Shown piece after piece: positions 28,047 to 38,100 of a stretch of DNA of 64,000 nucleotides (positions are counted from its first letter, which is position 1; every line of letters starts with the position of its first letter). Both the position numbers and the translations under genes were made by a program. The stretch spans positions 372,001-436,000 of the forward strand of contig NZ_VFIY01000018.1 of the NCBI RefSeq assembly GCF_006385175.1, in the 5' to 3' direction. The stretch is from Emcibacter nanhaiensis (GTDB lineage: Bacteria; Pseudomonadota; Alphaproteobacteria; Sphingomonadales; Emcibacteraceae). Under the pieces are notes generated by a model. The model saw only the letters and a program-made list of their open reading frames with translations. It had not been told where the DNA came from and did not search any database.

Positions 28047-29717
28047 CTATCCCTGCATCAGGCTTGCGGCGGCCGCCCGGGCCTCGTCAGTCACTGTGGC
28101 CCCGGCCAGCATCCGGGCGATCTCCTCGCGCCGGGCCTCCTCATCCAGGGCAGTAATGGTGGTGTTCATCTGTTCCGCCGCGCCCAGCTGGCGTTTCTGG
28201 ATCAACCAGTGGCTGTTGCCCCGGGCCGCCACCTGGGGGGAATGGGTGATGACCATGATCTGGGCATGTTCGGACAGGCGTTTCAGCCGTTCACCCACCG
28301 CATCGGCGACAGCGCCGCCCACCCCCCGGTCGATTTCGTCGAAAATCAGGGTCGGCACGGTATTTTCCGTCGCCAATACCACCTTGAGGGCCAGGATAAA
28401 GCGGCTCAGTTCCCCGCCGGAGGCAATCTTGATCAGGCCGGCAAAGGGTGCACCGGGGTTGGTGCTGATTTCAAACTCCACCTTCTCGCCGCCGGACGCA
28501 TTCCAGTCTTCTTCCGCCATCGGGGTCAGGGTGGTGCGGAATTTGGCTTTTTCCAGTTTCAGTGGCGGCAGTTCGGCGTTGACCAGTTTGTCCAGCCTGT
28601 CGGCAGCCTTGTGCCGGGCTTCGCTCAGGGCGCCGACAGCTTGCCGGAACGCCTCCTCCGCCTGCCTGACCTCAGCGGTCAGGCGACGGATTTCCTCGTC
28701 GCCGAATTCCAGGGCGCGCAGCCGTGCGGCAAAATCCTCTTTCAGGGCCGCCAGCTGGTCCACCTGGCAGCTATGCTTGCGGGCGGCGGCGCGCAGGGCA
28801 AACAGCCGCTCCTCGCTATGCTCCAGGTCCTGGGGGTCAAACTCCAGGTCCCTGACCACCTGTTCCAGTCCGGCGATGGCTTCCGCCGTCTCGATCGCCG
28901 CCCGGTCCAGCGACTGCACGACAGATTCCAGCAGGCCTTCCGACTGGTCCGCCATCCGTTCCAGCCGCCGGAGCGCCCCGCGCAGGGACGCATCCGCGCC
29001 CTTGTCATTCAGCAGGTCAGACAGAACCTCATTGAGGCCGTCGGACAGCTTTTCGCCCTTCATCATATGGGCGCGCCGTTCCGACAGTTCCTCTTCCTCG
29101 CCCTCCTGCGGATCAAGGGTTTCCAGTTCCTCGAGATTGTAGCGGATATATTCCTCATCCCGCTGCGCCTCGGCCATCTTGTCCTGTTCGGCGCGGAGTT
29201 CTTCCTTCAGGGACACCAGTTTTTCATAGGTTCCGGCGACAGCAGCCAGTTCTTTCCGGTAGTTGCCATATTCATCCAGCATGGCCCGGTGGCCGGCCGG
29301 ATTGAGCAGGCCCCGTTCATCATGCTGGCCGTGAATTTCCACCAGCATCTCGCCAAGCTGGCGCAACAGGCCAATACTGACCGGCTGGTCATTGACGAAG
29401 GCGCGACTGCGCCCTTCACCGGACAGGGTACGCTTGAGGATCAGTTCGCCCGGTTCATAGTCGAGCCCCTGTTCCTCCAGCAACGACCAGAGCGGCAGAT
29501 CGGCGGGCAGGGAAAATTCGGCAATCACCACGCCCTGCTCCGCACCGTGGCGGACAAGCTCCCGCTCGCCGCGCTGGCCGGTGGCCAGCCCCAGACTGTC
29601 AAGAAGGATGGATTTACCGGCGCCGGTTTCCCCGCTGAGCACGGAAAGGCCTTCCGGCACAGGGATTTGCAGCCGGTCAATAAGAACAATATCCCTGATG
29701 GTAAGGCCGATCAGCAT
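28047..29717 (-). CDS. recN: DNA repair protein RecN
   Basis: The 556-residue SMC-like ATPase acts in double-strand-break repair. Walker A is GETGAGKS (29-36) near the N-terminus. The ABC signature SGGELSRFILAL and Walker B LIFDEIDRGVGG lie in the C-terminal third, after a long coiled coil (about 155-370). The length matches the family. It sits 17 bp after bamD and 3 bp before ligA. Confidence 0.95.
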   Translation of the reverse strand: MLIGLTIRDIVLIDRLQIPVPEGLSVLSGETGAGKSILLDSLGLATGQRGERELVRHGAEQGVVIAEFSLPADLPLWSLLEEQGLDYEPGELILKRTLSGEGRSRAFVNDQPVSIGLLRQLGEMLVEIHGQHDERGLLNPAGHRAMLDEYGNYRKELAAVAGTYEKLVSLKEELRAEQDKMAEAQRDEEYIRYNLEELETLDPQEGEEEELSERRAHMMKGEKLSDGLNEVLSDLLNDKGADASLRGALRRLERMADQSEGLLESVVQSLDRAAIETAEAIAGLEQVVRDLEFDPQDLEHSEERLFALRAAARKHSCQVDQLAALKEDFAARLRALEFGDEEIRRLTAEVRQAEEAFRQAVGALSEARHKAADRLDKLVNAELPPLKLEKAKFRTTLTPMAEEDWNASGGEKVEFEISTNPGAPFAGLIKIASGGELSRFILALKVVLATENTVPTLIFDEIDRGVGGAVADAVGERLKRLSEHAQIMVITHSPQVAARGNSHWLIQKRQLGAAEQMNTTITALDEEARREEIARMLAGATVTDEARAAAASLMQG

Positions 29718-29734
29718 CTGGACGCGGGCGCCTC

Positions 29735-30520
29735 CTAATTGGAATATTTCTTCATCAACTCGTAACTATATTTGTACCATTTGCTGTCCGGGTAGTTGTG
29801 CCCCAGGACGGCGGCGGTCTTCAGGGCCTCCGGGTAGATGCCCAGCGTCATATACAGTTCGGTCAGACGGTGCAGGGCTTCCGGCACATGGCTTGTGGTT
29901 TCATAGTCTTCCACAACGGTACGGAAACGCTTGATCGCCGACATATATTCACCGCTTTTCTGGTAGAAGCGGCCGATTTCCATTTCCTTGCCGGCCAGGT
30001 GATCCCGGGTCAGGTCGATTTTGAGACGGGCATCCTGGGCATATTTGGACAGGGGGAACCGGCGCACCACCTCGGTAAAGGCGGCAAGCGCCTGCTCGGT
30101 GATTTTCTGGTCGCGGCGCACGTCGGTAATCTGCTCGTAATAGCACAGCCCGGTCAGATAATAGGCGTAGGCGGCATCCTTGTTACCGGGGTGCAGCGAA
30201 ATAAAGCGCCCCGCGGTCAGGATGGCTTCCTCATATTTGTTGGCCATATAGTAGGAATAGGCAGACATGAGCTGCGCCCGGCGCGCCCAGACGGAATAGG
30301 GATGCTGGCGTTCCACCTCGTCAAAGGCCACCGCCGCATAGCGATACTGGCCCTTGTTGATATAGTCCAGCGCCCAGTCATAGATTTCCTCGACCGACCT
30401 GTCTTCATATTTGAGGGTATCGCGGCCGCCACAGCCGGCCAGAAGCAGCAGCGCAGCGATCATCAGAACGGCATTCTTTGTGAGTTTGGAAAGGGAATAG
30501 TCCCCGATGTGAAAATTCAT
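29735..30520 (-). CDS. bamD: Outer-membrane assembly lipoprotein BamD
   Basis: The 261-residue lipoprotein has an N-terminal signal (VLMIAALLLLAGCGG) with the lipobox LAGC. The mature part is tetratricopeptide-like, beginning with EIYDWALDYINKGQYRYAAVAFDEVE. It is an essential component of the beta-barrel assembly machine. It heads bamD-recN-ligA. In many alphaproteobacteria lpxC and ftsZ lie immediately upstream; here another block does. Confidence 0.93.
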   Translation of the reverse strand: MNFHIGDYSLSKLTKNAVLMIAALLLLAGCGGRDTLKYEDRSVEEIYDWALDYINKGQYRYAAVAFDEVERQHPYSVWARRAQLMSAYSYYMANKYEEAILTAGRFISLHPGNKDAAYAYYLTGLCYYEQITDVRRDQKITEQALAAFTEVVRRFPLSKYAQDARLKIDLTRDHLAGKEMEIGRFYQKSGEYMSAIKRFRTVVEDYETTSHVPEALHRLTELYMTLGIYPEALKTAAVLGHNYPDSKWYKYSYELMKKYSN

Positions 30521-30630
30521 ACTCTACCCGTCTTTTCTGCGTCCGGAGTCTGCGTCCGGCCGACATTATCAAGCCTTGTTAAAATCCCCTTATCCCGATT
30601 CTGGCTGGACTATAACACGCCAAACAAGAA

Positions 30631-30666
30631 AAGAGCCAACCCCTTTTTACATTCGGGTTGGCTCTT
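30631..30666 (-). terminator. Strong hairpin terminator after the PAS gene
   Basis: A perfect 12-bp stem, AAGAGCCAACCC at 30631-30642 with GGGTTGGCTCTT at 30655-30666, has a 12-nt loop. On the minus strand it is followed by TTTTCTTGTTT. It ends PAS-gene transcription upstream of bamD. Confidence 0.8.
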
Positions 30667-30734
30667 TATCAATAAAAACAAATCGGGCGGAATTTTGACC
30701 CGGATTTATCCGTTTTCCGGGTCAGGCCCCGGCG

Positions 30735-31268
30735 TTATGAATTCTCAAGCGAGAATAAAAATTCCGGGTAGGTCATTCCCTTGCCCGCCAGGATCTGCAG
30801 GAACTGTTTTTCTGCCTCGGCCATGCCATCCTTCGGGCTGGCGGCCTGCTGCTCGGTCCGCCGCAGGCTCGTATAAAGATCTTCAATTTTCGGCAGCACC
30901 CGGCGATTGGGGGTACGACGGCTGGAATGATAGCCACAGACATTCCCGTTCAGATCCAGGGACGGTGTGACATAAGCCAGCACCCAGTAATAGCGGCCGT
31001 CCTTGCAGCCGTTTTTGACATAGGCAAAGATTTCTTCGCCACGACCGAGAGTATCCCACATGAATTTAAAGATACAGCGCGGCATATCCGGATGGCGAAT
31101 GATATTGTGCGGCTTGCCGATCAGCTCGTCCACGTGATATCCACTGACGGTGCAGAAGATATCATTGGCGTAGGTAATTTTGCCTTTGACATCCGTCTTG
31201 CTGACAATGATCTCGTCCTCTGAAAAGACGACTTCCTGTTCCATTACTTCCGCTGCAGCTGCTGCCAT
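30735..31268 (-). CDS. Aer-like PAS domain protein
   Basis: The 177-residue cytosolic protein has one PAS domain (about 22-130) close to the Aer/redox type: KGKITYANDIFCTVSGYHV, then IRHPDMPRCIFKFMWDTLG, then YWVLAYVTP. The helical C-terminus has no HAMP, chemoreceptor, kinase or GGDEF output. ATG 31268 is chosen because AGGGG lies 6 nt upstream; an ATG at 31331 has a poor ribosome site. It probably senses redox or a cofactor and acts on a partner; the partner is unknown. Confidence 0.78.
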   Translation of the reverse strand: MAAAAAEVMEQEVVFSEDEIIVSKTDVKGKITYANDIFCTVSGYHVDELIGKPHNIIRHPDMPRCIFKFMWDTLGRGEEIFAYVKNGCKDGRYYWVLAYVTPSLDLNGNVCGYHSSRRTPNRRVLPKIEDLYTSLRRTEQQAASPKDGMAEAEKQFLQILAGKGMTYPEFLFSLENS

Positions 31269-31450
31269 ATCAAACCCCTTGTCCCACTTGCCTTTGTAAA
31301 ATGAACCCAACCAATCCTGTCTTTTTCCCATTCAGCCTGGAATACTAAGATGCAAATCTGAAAAAAACGTGAATATACCGGGATTTGTCCTTTTAAGTTG
31401 AATCTCGGGCACCATGCTTCACAATGTGCGGAAAAAAAGCGGAGGATCCC

Positions 31451-32818
31451 ATGAAATATTTTCAGCTTCTGGCGAAACCATTCACCATCTTTGTGGAACG
31501 ATATTATCCCGACCCCTTTGTCTTTGCCATCCTGCTGACCCTGCTTACCTATCTGATTACCCTGGGCCTGACAGACATAACGCCCATGGATGCCGTGGTG
31601 GCCTGGGGCGATGGCCTTGCCTCTCTGCTCAGCTTCATGGCCCAGCTTGCGATCATGCTGATTGCCGCCCACGCCCTTGCCCATACGGATTCCATCCAGC
31701 GCTGCCTGAGATTCCTCGGCGGCCTGCCGAAAAGCCAGGCCGCCGCCTATCTGATGGTGACCGTGATTGCCGGGCTGGCCAGCCTGCTGTCCTGGTCCCT
31801 TGGCCTGGTGGCCGGCGCGATCCTGGCCCAGCAGGTGGCGATCGAGGGTCGCCGCAAAGGCCTGCGCCTGCATTTCCCGCTGCTCGTCGCCTCCGCCTAT
31901 GCCGGCTTTGTCATCTGGCATATGGGCTATTCCGCCTCGGCGCCGCTGTTTGTCGCCACCCCGGGCAATGCCCTGGAAGGCACCATCGGCGGCCTGATCC
32001 CGGTCACCGACACCATTTTCGCCGGCTGGAACATCCTCATCGCCTTTGTCACCCTGGCTCTGGTCGCCATCACCTGCAGCCTGATGCGGCCCAAAGAGGA
32101 GGATATTCTGGAAGCCCCGGTCGAGGCCATGGAATCCATGCGCGAAGATGAGGAAGAAGCCGACCGTTCCGCCGGCCACGGCAGCCCCCTGTCGCCAGCC
32201 GGCCATATGGACAACAGCCGGTTAATCTCCATCGCGCTCGGCCTGTTTCTGATGGTTTACCTGGTCCACTGGTTTTCCAGCAAGGGGCTCAACCTGAACC
32301 TCAATATCGTCAACTGGTCGTTCCTCGCCCTGGGACTGATCCTGGCGCGCAATCCGCTGCATTATGTCGGCCTGATCGGCAATGCCAGCCGCACCGTTTC
32401 TCCGGTACTGCTGCAATATCCGCTCTATGCCGGCATCATGGGCCTGATGTTCAACAGCGGGCTGGTCAACGTCATGTCCGACTGGTTCACCAGCATTTCC
32501 ACCCCCGAAACCCTGCCGTTCTGGGCGTTTATTTCCGGCGGCCTGGTCAACTTCTTCGTCCCCAGCGGCGGCGGCCAGTGGGCGATCCAGGGCCCGGTCT
32601 TTATCGATGCCGCGCAGAAGCTCGGTGTCGACCTGCCGCTGGTGGTCATGGGTGTGGCCTACGGCGACCAGTGGACCAATATGATCCAGCCGTTCTGGAC
32701 CATCCCCCTGCTGGCCATCGCCGGACTGCACATGCGCCAGATCATGGGCTATACCTTCGTCATTTTCCTCGTCACCTTCCTGACCTTTGGTGGCGGCTTG
32801 TTGATTGCCGCCACCTGA
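31451..32818 (+). CDS. Short-chain fatty acid permease (AtoE family)
   Basis: The 455-residue integral membrane protein has about 10-12 predicted helices. It matches the AtoE/SCFA transporter family by its opening YPDPFVFAILLTLLTYLITL and by VNFFVPSGGGQWAIQGPV and GVAYGDQWTNMIQPFW. A charged cytosolic loop with a cluster of Glu and Asp lies near 215-240. It probably takes up butyrate- or acetoacetate-type acids. ATG 31451 follows GGAGG; the in-frame TTG-type upstream start is rejected. No atoDAB genes are nearby. Confidence 0.85.
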   Translation: MKYFQLLAKPFTIFVERYYPDPFVFAILLTLLTYLITLGLTDITPMDAVVAWGDGLASLLSFMAQLAIMLIAAHALAHTDSIQRCLRFLGGLPKSQAAAYLMVTVIAGLASLLSWSLGLVAGAILAQQVAIEGRRKGLRLHFPLLVASAYAGFVIWHMGYSASAPLFVATPGNALEGTIGGLIPVTDTIFAGWNILIAFVTLALVAITCSLMRPKEEDILEAPVEAMESMREDEEEADRSAGHGSPLSPAGHMDNSRLISIALGLFLMVYLVHWFSSKGLNLNLNIVNWSFLALGLILARNPLHYVGLIGNASRTVSPVLLQYPLYAGIMGLMFNSGLVNVMSDWFTSISTPETLPFWAFISGGLVNFFVPSGGGQWAIQGPVFIDAAQKLGVDLPLVVMGVAYGDQWTNMIQPFWTIPLLAIAGLHMRQIMGYTFVIFLVTFLTFGGGLLIAAT

Positions 32819-32878
32819 AATGGAGGAGTATAAATTGAAATCAGCACTTGACTTTACAGGCCTGAACCATCAGATACG

Positions 32879-32894
32879 TTATGTTATAACAAAT
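32879..32894. promoter_or_regulatory. Zur-like palindrome before the zinc-binding protein gene
   Basis: TGTTATAACA at 32882-32891 is a perfect 10-bp palindrome, 14 bp upstream of the znuA-like start. It resembles the core of Zur operators (TGTTATA with TATAACA arms). Assignment is inference from position and recalled consensus. Confidence 0.4.
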
Positions 32895-32905
32895 TTGGAA
32901 AAATA

Positions 32906-33919
32906 ATGATCAACAGACTATTCAGGGTTCTTTTCAGTACAGTTATTATCCTGGCGGCGGCCCTTCCCGCCCAGGCGAGAAAACTGGATGTTGTTGCCAG
33001 CATCAAGCCGGTTCATTCCCTGGTGCAATCCGTAATGGGAAGCGAGGGGGAAGCCTCCCTTTTGCTGGATAGCGCTCTCGATCCCCATATCTTCCGCATG
33101 CGGCCGTCCGATATCCGCAAGGTTGTCGACGCGGATGTGCTGTTTTATGTGGACACCAAGCTGGAAACCTTCCTTGAAAGCATCGTTGACAATGACCGGC
33201 ACAAAGTAAAGGCGGTCGCCCTGTCCGGGGCAAAAAACCTCAAGCTTCTTCCCTACCGCACCAGCAAAATCTGGTTCACCGAAGAAAACGAAGACCATGA
33301 AGGACATGATCATGAGGAAATGGATCTGCATATCTGGCTTGATCCGGAAAATGCCATCCAGATGGTCCGCATGATCGAGGAAACCCTGTCCGAACTGGAC
33401 CCGGATAATCGTGTCACCTATATCCGCAATTCGAAGCTGGTCATCAAACGGCTCTATGAATTGAAGGATCGGCTGCGCGAGGACCTGCGCCCCTACAGAA
33501 ACAAACCCATCATGATTTATCATGATGCGTTCCAGTATTTTGAAAAGGCCTTCTCCCTCTATAGTGTCGGCGCCATCCAGCTGAAAGCGGACAGTCCGCC
33601 CAGCGCCAAGCACCTGAAAGCCCTGAAGCGGATCGCAAAAGAGAAAAATGTCACCTGCGTCCTGGGAACACCCGGTGCGCACCCGCGTATCGCCACCGTC
33701 GTCATGGGCGATACTTCGGCCAACTATGACGTGATTGATCCGTTAGGTGTTTATCTGGAGCCCGGGGCCAACCTCTATATGGAACTGATCGAGGAAATTG
33801 CCCTGACCATCGAGGATTGCCAGGCTGGCGGCGGCAAAATCTTCGATATTAATCCGAGCCTCAAGGAAGACGCCCCGGCCCCGGACCTGGATTCTCAAGA
33901 AGGCCTGCCGCCTCAATAA
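32906..33919 (+). CDS. znuA: ZnuA-like zinc/metal ABC solute-binding protein
   Basis: The 337-residue periplasmic protein has a signal peptide (to about residue 24, PAQA). Metal-ligand histidines are suggested in LDPHIFRMRPSD, DLHIWLDPEN and YHDAFQYF. A short His/acidic stretch (EDHEGHDHEEMD) is typical of ZnuA. It would deliver zinc to a ZnuBC transporter, but no permease or ATPase gene lies beside it. The C-terminus is Pro-rich. Its final 7 bp overlap the convergent exported-protein gene. Confidence 0.82.
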   Translation: MINRLFRVLFSTVIILAAALPAQARKLDVVASIKPVHSLVQSVMGSEGEASLLLDSALDPHIFRMRPSDIRKVVDADVLFYVDTKLETFLESIVDNDRHKVKAVALSGAKNLKLLPYRTSKIWFTEENEDHEGHDHEEMDLHIWLDPENAIQMVRMIEETLSELDPDNRVTYIRNSKLVIKRLYELKDRLREDLRPYRNKPIMIYHDAFQYFEKAFSLYSVGAIQLKADSPPSAKHLKALKRIAKEKNVTCVLGTPGAHPRIATVVMGDTSANYDVIDPLGVYLEPGANLYMELIEEIALTIEDCQAGGGKIFDINPSLKEDAPAPDLDSQEGLPPQ

Positions 33920-34479
33920 AGGGTCAGGAGCCGCACCAGCCAGCGGTCGCTTTCCGAATTGGCATCGTCAATGGTTTTCAACTGGTAACGGGTGAACAGC
34001 TGGCCGTAGTCCGGCAGGTTGATTTTTGCCGTCAGCTCCCCGCCCGTCCAGGTATTTTCGTAGATGTCATTCTCATGTTCGGCCAGATTGAAATAGTCGA
34101 AGCGGACAGCCAGTTTTTCCATGCTGTAGCCCGCATCTTCGAAATAGACCCGCCTCGGCGTCTCCACGATCACCATCGCATCACTCAACTCAACGGCCTT
34201 GCCGGCCATATAGTCGGGATCCAGCAGGTCCTGCCAGTTGATCACCACTTCGCCGCCGCCATAACTCCTGAATGATGGCAGCGCCCGCGGAGAGATATAC
34301 TTCCGGCTCTCTTCTTCAGAATAGTCCGGTCTGATCAATACACGCAGGACCGGCCGCGAGGAAGTTGCCCGCGCCGCGCCCTCGGCAGCGGTCTCTTCGG
34401 GGACAGTCTGGGCCTGGAGGGCCTGCGTCGACAGCAAGAACAAAAGACAGGATACGATCAGTCGAAGGGTTGTTTGCAT
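33913..34479 (-). CDS. Exported protein of unknown function
   Basis: The 188-residue protein has a signal peptide (about 1-23, cleaved near LQAQ). The mature part is rich in charged residues and aromatic strands (RRVYFEDAGYSMEKLAVRFDYF). I do not recognise the family. It is translated from a GGGGG ribosome site, convergent with the znuA-like gene and overlapping its end by 7 bp. Confidence 0.6.
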   Translation of the reverse strand: MQTTLRLIVSCLLFLLSTQALQAQTVPEETAAEGAARATSSRPVLRVLIRPDYSEEESRKYISPRALPSFRSYGGGEVVINWQDLLDPDYMAGKAVELSDAMVIVETPRRVYFEDAGYSMEKLAVRFDYFNLAEHENDIYENTWTGGELTAKINLPDYGQLFTRYQLKTIDDANSESDRWLVRLLTLY

Positions 34480-34562
34480 AATGCCCCCATTATTCCCATA
34501 AAGTACAACGGTGCTCTGTGGCTAGTGTATGTCCAAAAGGCTGCAGTGGTCAAACGGCCATT

Positions 34563-35045
34563 TCAGTCTTTTTGCTGATTCACGAAGCGTAAGGGCAACC
34601 GGGTTGTGTGCTTCTTTTGTTTCAGGACAAAAGAGGTACTGACCGACCGCACCACCGGCAGGCGCATCAGAAACTGGGTCTGGAATTCCTCATATTCTTT
34701 GATGCTGCGGCTGATGACCTTGAGCAGGAAATCATAGTCGCCGCTCATGGAATAATATTCCAGCACTTCCGCCCGTTCCCCGATCATCCGGTCAAACTGG
34801 TCGCTCTGGTCAAGCTGGTGTTTTTCCAGCATCACCTGGCAGTAAGCGACAATCGGCAGGCCGATCTTTTCCGGATCCAGCAGGGCTACATACTGGTCAA
34901 TAATCCCTTCTTCCTCCAGTCGCTTGACCCGCCGCCAACAGGGCGACGGCGACAGGCCCACTTTCTGGGCCAGGTCGTTATTGCTGAGTCGGCCGTCCTG
35001 CTGCAGCTCCCGAAGGATGTTAAAATCAATATGATCCAATTTCAT
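34563..35045 (-). CDS. Lrp/AsnC regulator 1, divergent from indolepyruvate oxidoreductase
   Basis: The 160-residue protein has an N-terminal helix-turn-helix (FNILRELQQDGRLSNNDLAQ, then LSPSPCWRRVKRLE) and a C-terminal RAM ligand-binding domain (about 65-145). ATG 35045 is chosen because GGAAGGAAA precedes it. Divergent position relative to the indolepyruvate oxidoreductase indicates direct control by an amino acid. The second Lrp gene of the block shares an upstream motif with this one. Confidence 0.92.
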   Translation of the reverse strand: MKLDHIDFNILRELQQDGRLSNNDLAQKVGLSPSPCWRRVKRLEEEGIIDQYVALLDPEKIGLPIVAYCQVMLEKHQLDQSDQFDRMIGERAEVLEYYSMSGDYDFLLKVISRSIKEYEEFQTQFLMRLPVVRSVSTSFVLKQKKHTTRLPLRFVNQQKD

Positions 35046-35076
35046 GGAATTTCCTTCCAATTTATTAATTTTTTTA

Positions 35077-35096
35077 GAAATATTTTCCTATTTTAT
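35077..35096. promoter_or_regulatory. Candidate Lrp operator (copy 1)
   Basis: GAAATATTTTCCTATTTTAT lies 32-51 bp before the Lrp gene and 86-105 bp before the oxidoreductase gene. Nearly the same sequence recurs before the second Lrp gene (40854-40874). A -10-like TATTAT flanked by GGGA and TCCCC lies at 35143-35148. Confidence 0.6.
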
Positions 35097-35181
35097 ACAA
35101 ACATTCAGCAAAGATCGCAAGGACATTCCTGCGCGGAAGGGATATTATTCCCCTAACGACAAAACAAGGGGCAGATAAGCC

Positions 35182-38100
35182 ATGACCATGCACCCGGGCA
35201 GCTTCGACGACAGCTACCAGCTTGACGACCGCTACGAGAAAAATGACGGACAGGTTTTCCTGACCGGCACCCAGGCGCTGGTGCGCCTGCCGCTCATGCA
35301 GGCCGCGCTGGACCGGGCAAATGGTCTCAACACCGCCGGTTTCATTTCCGGTTATCGCGGCTCCCCGCTCGGCGGCTATGACATGGCGCTGTGGAAGGCG
35401 AACAAATACCTCGAACAGGCCAACATCAAATTCCAGCCCGGCATCAACGAGGAACTGGCTGCTACTGCCGTGCTCGGCACCCAGCAGGTGGAACGCAATC
35501 CCAAGGCCGACTATGACGGCGTGTTCGGCATCTGGTACGGCAAGGGCCCAGGTGTCGACCGGGCCGGTGACGCCCTCAAGCACGGCAATGCCTTCGGCGC
35601 CTCCCCCCGCGGCGGGGTGCTGGTGGTGGCCGGCGATGACCATAATGCGGTCTCCAGCAGCATGAACCACCAGAGCGAACAGGTGATGGAGAGCTGGATG
35701 ATGCCGGTCCTTGCCCCGGCCGGGCTGCAGGATTATTTCGATTTCGGCCTCTATGGCTTCGCCCTCAGCCGCTTCAGCGGCTGCTGGTCCGGGTTTATCG
35801 CCACCAGCGAAATCGTCGAAAGCGCCGGCACCGTCAACCTGGACCTGGTCAACCGGCAGTTCACCATTCCGGCCCATGAGGGCTATGATCCGACCAGGCT
35901 GCATTACCGCTGGCCCGATCCGTTCCGGGACATCGAATATCGCCTGATGGACCACAAACTGAAGGCGGTTGACAATTTCGCCCGTCACAACAGCCTCGAC
36001 AGGATGGTGTGGGACTGCGAGAGCCCGCGTCTCGGCATCGTCACCTGCGGCAAGGCCAGCCTTGACCTCGCGGAAGCGCTGCGCATGGCCGGCATTGATG
36101 CCCGGGTCGCGGAAGAAAAAGGCATCGCCCTGCTGAAAATCGGCATGACCTGGCCGCTGCAGCAGGAGCGGATCAAAGACTTCACCCGCCGCTGTGACAA
36201 AATCCTTGTCATTGAAGAAAAGCGCAGTTTCGTGGAACGGCAAATCCGCGACATCCTCTACAACATGCCGGCCGACCAGCGACCGCCGGTGATCGGCAAA
36301 CAGGACGAGAATGGCGCGCCGCTGCTTCGGGCGACCGGCGAGCTATGCCCGGAAGAAGTGCTGGCCGCGCTGCTGCCGTCGCTGAAGCCGCTCGGCCTCG
36401 AAGACCATATCGAACAACAGCTGGACCGCTGGCAGAAAAAACAGAAACTGATCGGCGTCTTCGACCAGAAGGACCTGCGCACGCCTTATTTCTGCTCCGG
36501 CTGTCCCCATAACCGTTCCACCAAGGTGCCGGACGGCAGCCGCGCCCTGGCCGGGATCGGCTGTCATTTCATGGCGACCAAAATGGACCGGGACACCGAA
36601 TGCCTGACCCAGATGGGCGGCGAAGGCGTCAACTGGCTGGGTCAGGCGCCGTTTACCCACGAAGGCCATATCTTCCAGAACCTGGGTGACGGTACCTATT
36701 ACCATTCCGGCCTGCTGGCGATCCGCCAGGCGATCGCCGCCGGGGTCAACATCACCTACAAGATCCTCTATAACGACGCCATCGCCATGACCGGCGGCCA
36801 GCCGCTGGAAGGCACCCTGCTGGTCGACCAGATCAGCCGCCAGCTCCATGACGAGGGTGTCAGGGTGATCCGGGTACTCTCCGACGAGCCGGATAAATAT
36901 CTGGGCTGGGCCAACTTCGCCCCCGACGTGCAGGTGTTGCACCGGGACGAACTGGATACGGTGCAGCGCGAGCTGCGCGAGATCGAAGGCGTCACCGCCA
37001 TCATCTACGACCAGACCTGTGCCGCGGAAAAGCGCCGCCGCCGCAAGAAGAAAGAATTTCCCGATCCGCCGAAGCGGGCCTTCATCAACGAGCTGGTCTG
37101 CGAGAGCTGCGGCGACTGTTCCGTGCAGTCCAACTGTGTGTCCATCGTGCCGGTGGAAACCGAACTTGGCCGCAAACGATCCATCGACCAGTCCAGCTGT
37201 AACAAGGATTACAGCTGTATCGAAGGCTTCTGCCCCTCCTTCGTCACCGTCGAAGGCGGCCAGGTCCGGAAAGGCAACCGCCAGGACCCGCTGGCGCTGG
37301 AAAGCGAACTGTCGAGCCCGGCCCTGCCGAAAATCGGCGACAGCTATGACATCCTGATCACCGGCATCGGCGGCACCGGCGTGGTGACCATCGGCCAGAT
37401 CATCACCATGGCCGCCCATCTCGAAGGCAAGGCCGCCAGCGTGCTCGATTTCACCGGTTTCGCCCAGAAGGGCGGTTCGGTCTACAGCTATGTACGCGTC
37501 GCCGACAAAGCCGACAATATGGATGCGGTGCGCATTGCCAGCGGCCATACCGACCTGCTGCTGGGTTGCGACATGGTCGTAGCCGGCAGCCCGGAAAGCC
37601 TGCGTACCCTGGAGAAGGGCCGCAGCCATGTGATCCTCAACGCCCACAAGACCCAGACCGCCCAGTTCACCCTCAACCGGGATGCAGACATCCATGACGG
37701 CCTGATCCACCGCAACCTGGAGACCATGGTCGGCCGGGCCGGACTGGATATGATTGAAGCCACCGAGCTGGCCACCCTGCTGATGGGCGACAGCATCGCC
37801 ACCAACATGTTCCTGATGGGCTATGCCTGGCAGAAGGGCAAACTGCCGCTCAGCCTTGGCGCGCTCTATCGGGCCATCGAGCTCAACGGCGTCGCCGTGG
37901 CCAGCAACAAACAGAGTTTCGTCTGGGGTCGTCTGGCCGCCGAACTTCCCGAAAGGGTCCGGGACTCCCTACCCGGGTCGGCGGCCGGACGCCACCTCCC
38001 CCAGACCTTGGACGAGCGGATCGACTATCGGGCGGGTGAACTCACGGCCTATCAGAACCAGGCGCTGGCCGACAGATACCGGGCCATGGTCGAGCGGGTG

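Noticed and set aside
30579-30593. TTAA-N7-TTAT as a CtrA site before bamD
   Set aside because: One base off consensus and no supporting context, so it was not counted with the perfect sites.
36343-37710. 455-residue minus-strand ORF opposite the indolepyruvate oxidoreductase
   Set aside because: Antisense shadow of a GC-rich gene; composition is His/Gly/Ala/Val-rich with no domain signal.
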